From assembly GCF_003148625.1 (NCBI RefSeq), contig NZ_QGGO01000014.1, forward strand, positions 96,643 to 160,642: DNA of 64,000 bases, read 5' to 3'. This document shows positions 62,951 to 64,000 of the stretch, in pieces (the first letter of the stretch is position 1; each line of letters opens with the position of its first letter). The notes under the pieces were generated by a model, which saw only the letters and a list, made by a program, of their open reading frames with translations, was not told the DNA's origin and did not search any database. The DNA is from Arcicella aurantiaca. Its GTDB lineage: Bacteria > Bacteroidota > Bacteroidia > Cytophagales > Spirosomataceae. Position numbers and translations under genes: made by a program.

Positions 62951-62973
62951 TGATGAAGTTTATTTGTGTGTTG

Positions 62974-63132
62974 TATTGAGTCCTAAGTATTAAGTATTGA
63001 GTCCTAAGTATTAAGTCGCAAGCTGTTCCAAAAATATTAGAATACATTGGGTAAACATTTCATTACGCTTTGTACTCAAGACTTAATACTCAAGACCTAA
63101 GACTCAAGACTTAATACTCAAGACCTAAGACT
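62974..63132. repeat. Inverted repeat arms of TTGAGTCCTAAGTATTAAG units
   Basis: The left arm (about 62974-63017) has two tandem copies of TTGAGTCCTAAGTATTAAG-type sequence. The right arm (about 63073-63132) has CTCAAGACTTAATACTCAAG and variants, the approximate reverse complement, around a centre of about 55 bp. The tatD stop codon (63118-63120) lies in the right arm. Confidence 0.8.
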
Positions 63133-63888
63133 TATAGCATTTAAAGTTGTTTGCTCAATCACTTGCTCAACGCTAACTTGCATCATATCAGCCACTTTTT
63201 GAGCGATAATAGTTAGATAAGCAGGCTCGTTTCTTTTGCCACGATGCGGAACTGGAGCGAGATATGGAGCATCAGTTTCCAAAACGATATTTTCTAAACT
63301 GATATGCGGTAAAATTTTATCTAAACCACCATTTTTGAAAGTTACCACGCCACCAATTCCTAATAGAAAACCCAATTCAATGGCTTTTTGTGCATCAGCT
63401 AAATCACCGCTAAAGCAGTGAAAAATTCCTTTTAAGTTCGGGTCGGCATTTTTTTCTATCAAAGCCACAGTTTCCCAAAACGCATTTCTTGAGTGAATAT
63501 CAATCCATAAATTATGTTTTTTAGCCAACTGACATTGTATCAAAAAAGCTTCCTCTTGCTGTTTAGTGAAGGTTTTATCCCAATACAAATCCATTCCAAT
63601 TTCACCAATTGCCAAAAATTTATATTTGTTTAGCCATTCTTCAACTATATATAATTCTTTCTCAAAATCCTCCTTCACATAGCAAGGATGTAAGCCCATC
63701 ATGGGTAAACATTGGGTTGGATATTGTTCTGCCAAAGCCATCATTCCCTCAATTGTTTCAGAAGCACAATTGGGCATCCAAATCTCAGCAACACCCTCCG
63801 AAAAAGCCTTTTCTAACATCGCTACACGGTCTTCTGCAAAGGCTTCATCATAAATATGAGCGTGCGTTTCAATAATACTTAAATTCAT
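63118..63888 (-). CDS. TatD-family metal-dependent DNase/hydrolase
   Basis: This 256-aa protein has the full TatD metal set: ETHAHIYD (HxH), IGEIGMDLYW (Glu), WIDIHSRNAF (His), IFHCFSG (His) and LETDAPYLAPVPHRGKRNEP (Asp). Standard TatD length. TatD proteins act as 3'-5' nucleases or other hydrolases. The last residues (AISLRS) are encoded within a repeat arm, so the native C-terminus may have been replaced by repeat sequence. It is shorter than the EboB relative at 15157-16176. Confidence 0.95.
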   Translation of the reverse strand: MNLSIIETHAHIYDEAFAEDRVAMLEKAFSEGVAEIWMPNCASETIEGMMALAEQYPTQCLPMMGLHPCYVKEDFEKELYIVEEWLNKYKFLAIGEIGMDLYWDKTFTKQQEEAFLIQCQLAKKHNLWIDIHSRNAFWETVALIEKNADPNLKGIFHCFSGDLADAQKAIELGFLLGIGGVVTFKNGGLDKILPHISLENIVLETDAPYLAPVPHRGKRNEPAYLTIIAQKVADMMQVSVEQVIEQTTLNAISLRS

Positions 63889-63902
63889 TTTTTGTTAATA
63901 TT

Positions 63903-64000
63903 TTTTTAGAGATTAGAGATTAGAGATTAGAGATTAGAGATTAGAGATTAGAGATTAGAGATTAGAGATTAGAGATTAGAGATTAGAGATTAGAGATTAG
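63903..64000. repeat. Pure 7-bp tandem array (GAGATTA)
   Basis: About 13 perfect copies of the heptamer GAGATTA run from about 63907 to the window edge, upstream of tatD. The array continues beyond the window, so its full length and any inverted partner are unknown. Confidence 0.95.

Overview
The window looks like chromosome from a Bacteroidota bacterium, most likely Cytophagales (the Spirosomataceae/Cytophagaceae neighbourhood). Low-GC DNA, a SusC/SusD pair, GH67/GH36/GH1 glycoside hydrolases, PD40-OmpA proteins, -7 promoter elements of the Bacteroidota type (TAnnTTTG) and a complete ebo operon support this. The genus is an inference. I saw no rRNA, tRNA, CRISPR array, prophage or transposase gene; short palindromic and periodic repeats are abundant between genes.

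Layout. 1-5212: glucuronate use. An SDR (5' part only), a secreted GH67 alpha-glucuronidase and UxuA are on the minus strand; a divergent LacI regulator faces them across a 14-bp operator-like palindrome. 5506-10207: a sulfur module (ArsR regulator, metallo-beta-lactamase/rhodanese fusion, split YeeE/YedE transporter, methyltransferase). It diverges from a DUF1275 membrane protein, and two matching operator palindromes sit on the two -7 boxes. 10204-17388: complete eboA-B-C-D-E-F operon. 17603-24965: GH36 alpha-galactosidase, a small unknown protein and two tandem PD40-OmpA outer-membrane proteins. 25087-39116: surface polysaccharide locus, with a split transketolase whose halves flank an epimerase-glycosyltransferase fusion, followed by a membrane protein, acyltransferase 3, GT2, UDP-galactopyranose mutase, an 878-aa unknown, and an MBOAT plus SGNH O-acylation pair. 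39261-43579: peroxide defence (AhpD-like and AhpC-like proteins divergent from OxyR), then an MFS protein and a potassium channel. 43576-46641: a full-length LanB lanthipeptide dehydratase with no visible precursor or partner. 46784-52349: GH1, an AlkP-family phosphodiesterase, a glycosyltransferase plus LpxH-like phosphoesterase, and an OmpR-type response regulator. 52887-57692: SusD and SusC. 57913-63888: alpha/beta hydrolase, Lys-rich secreted protein, MarR, GntP permease, type I asparaginase, TatD.

The most unusual layer is intergenic. Many gaps hold arms of low-complexity DNA built from near 7-bp units (TTAGGAT-, AACCNNT-, GAGATTA- and ACTATTC-like). The two arms of a gap are often inverted copies of each other, so they could fold into long imperfect hairpins, and each gap has its own unit sequence. 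Two loci 49 kb apart carry the same motif and differ by exactly one 7-bp unit. Other repeat families are REPIN-like paired palindromes, long perfect hairpins, and a MITE-like 217-bp element. At least two genes (eboE, tatD) have their stop codons inside repeats.

The best candidates for less-described biology are the heptad hairpins, the ArsR twin-operator regulon that includes a DUF1275 protein, the split transketolase/SDR-GT2 arrangement, and the orphan LanB.
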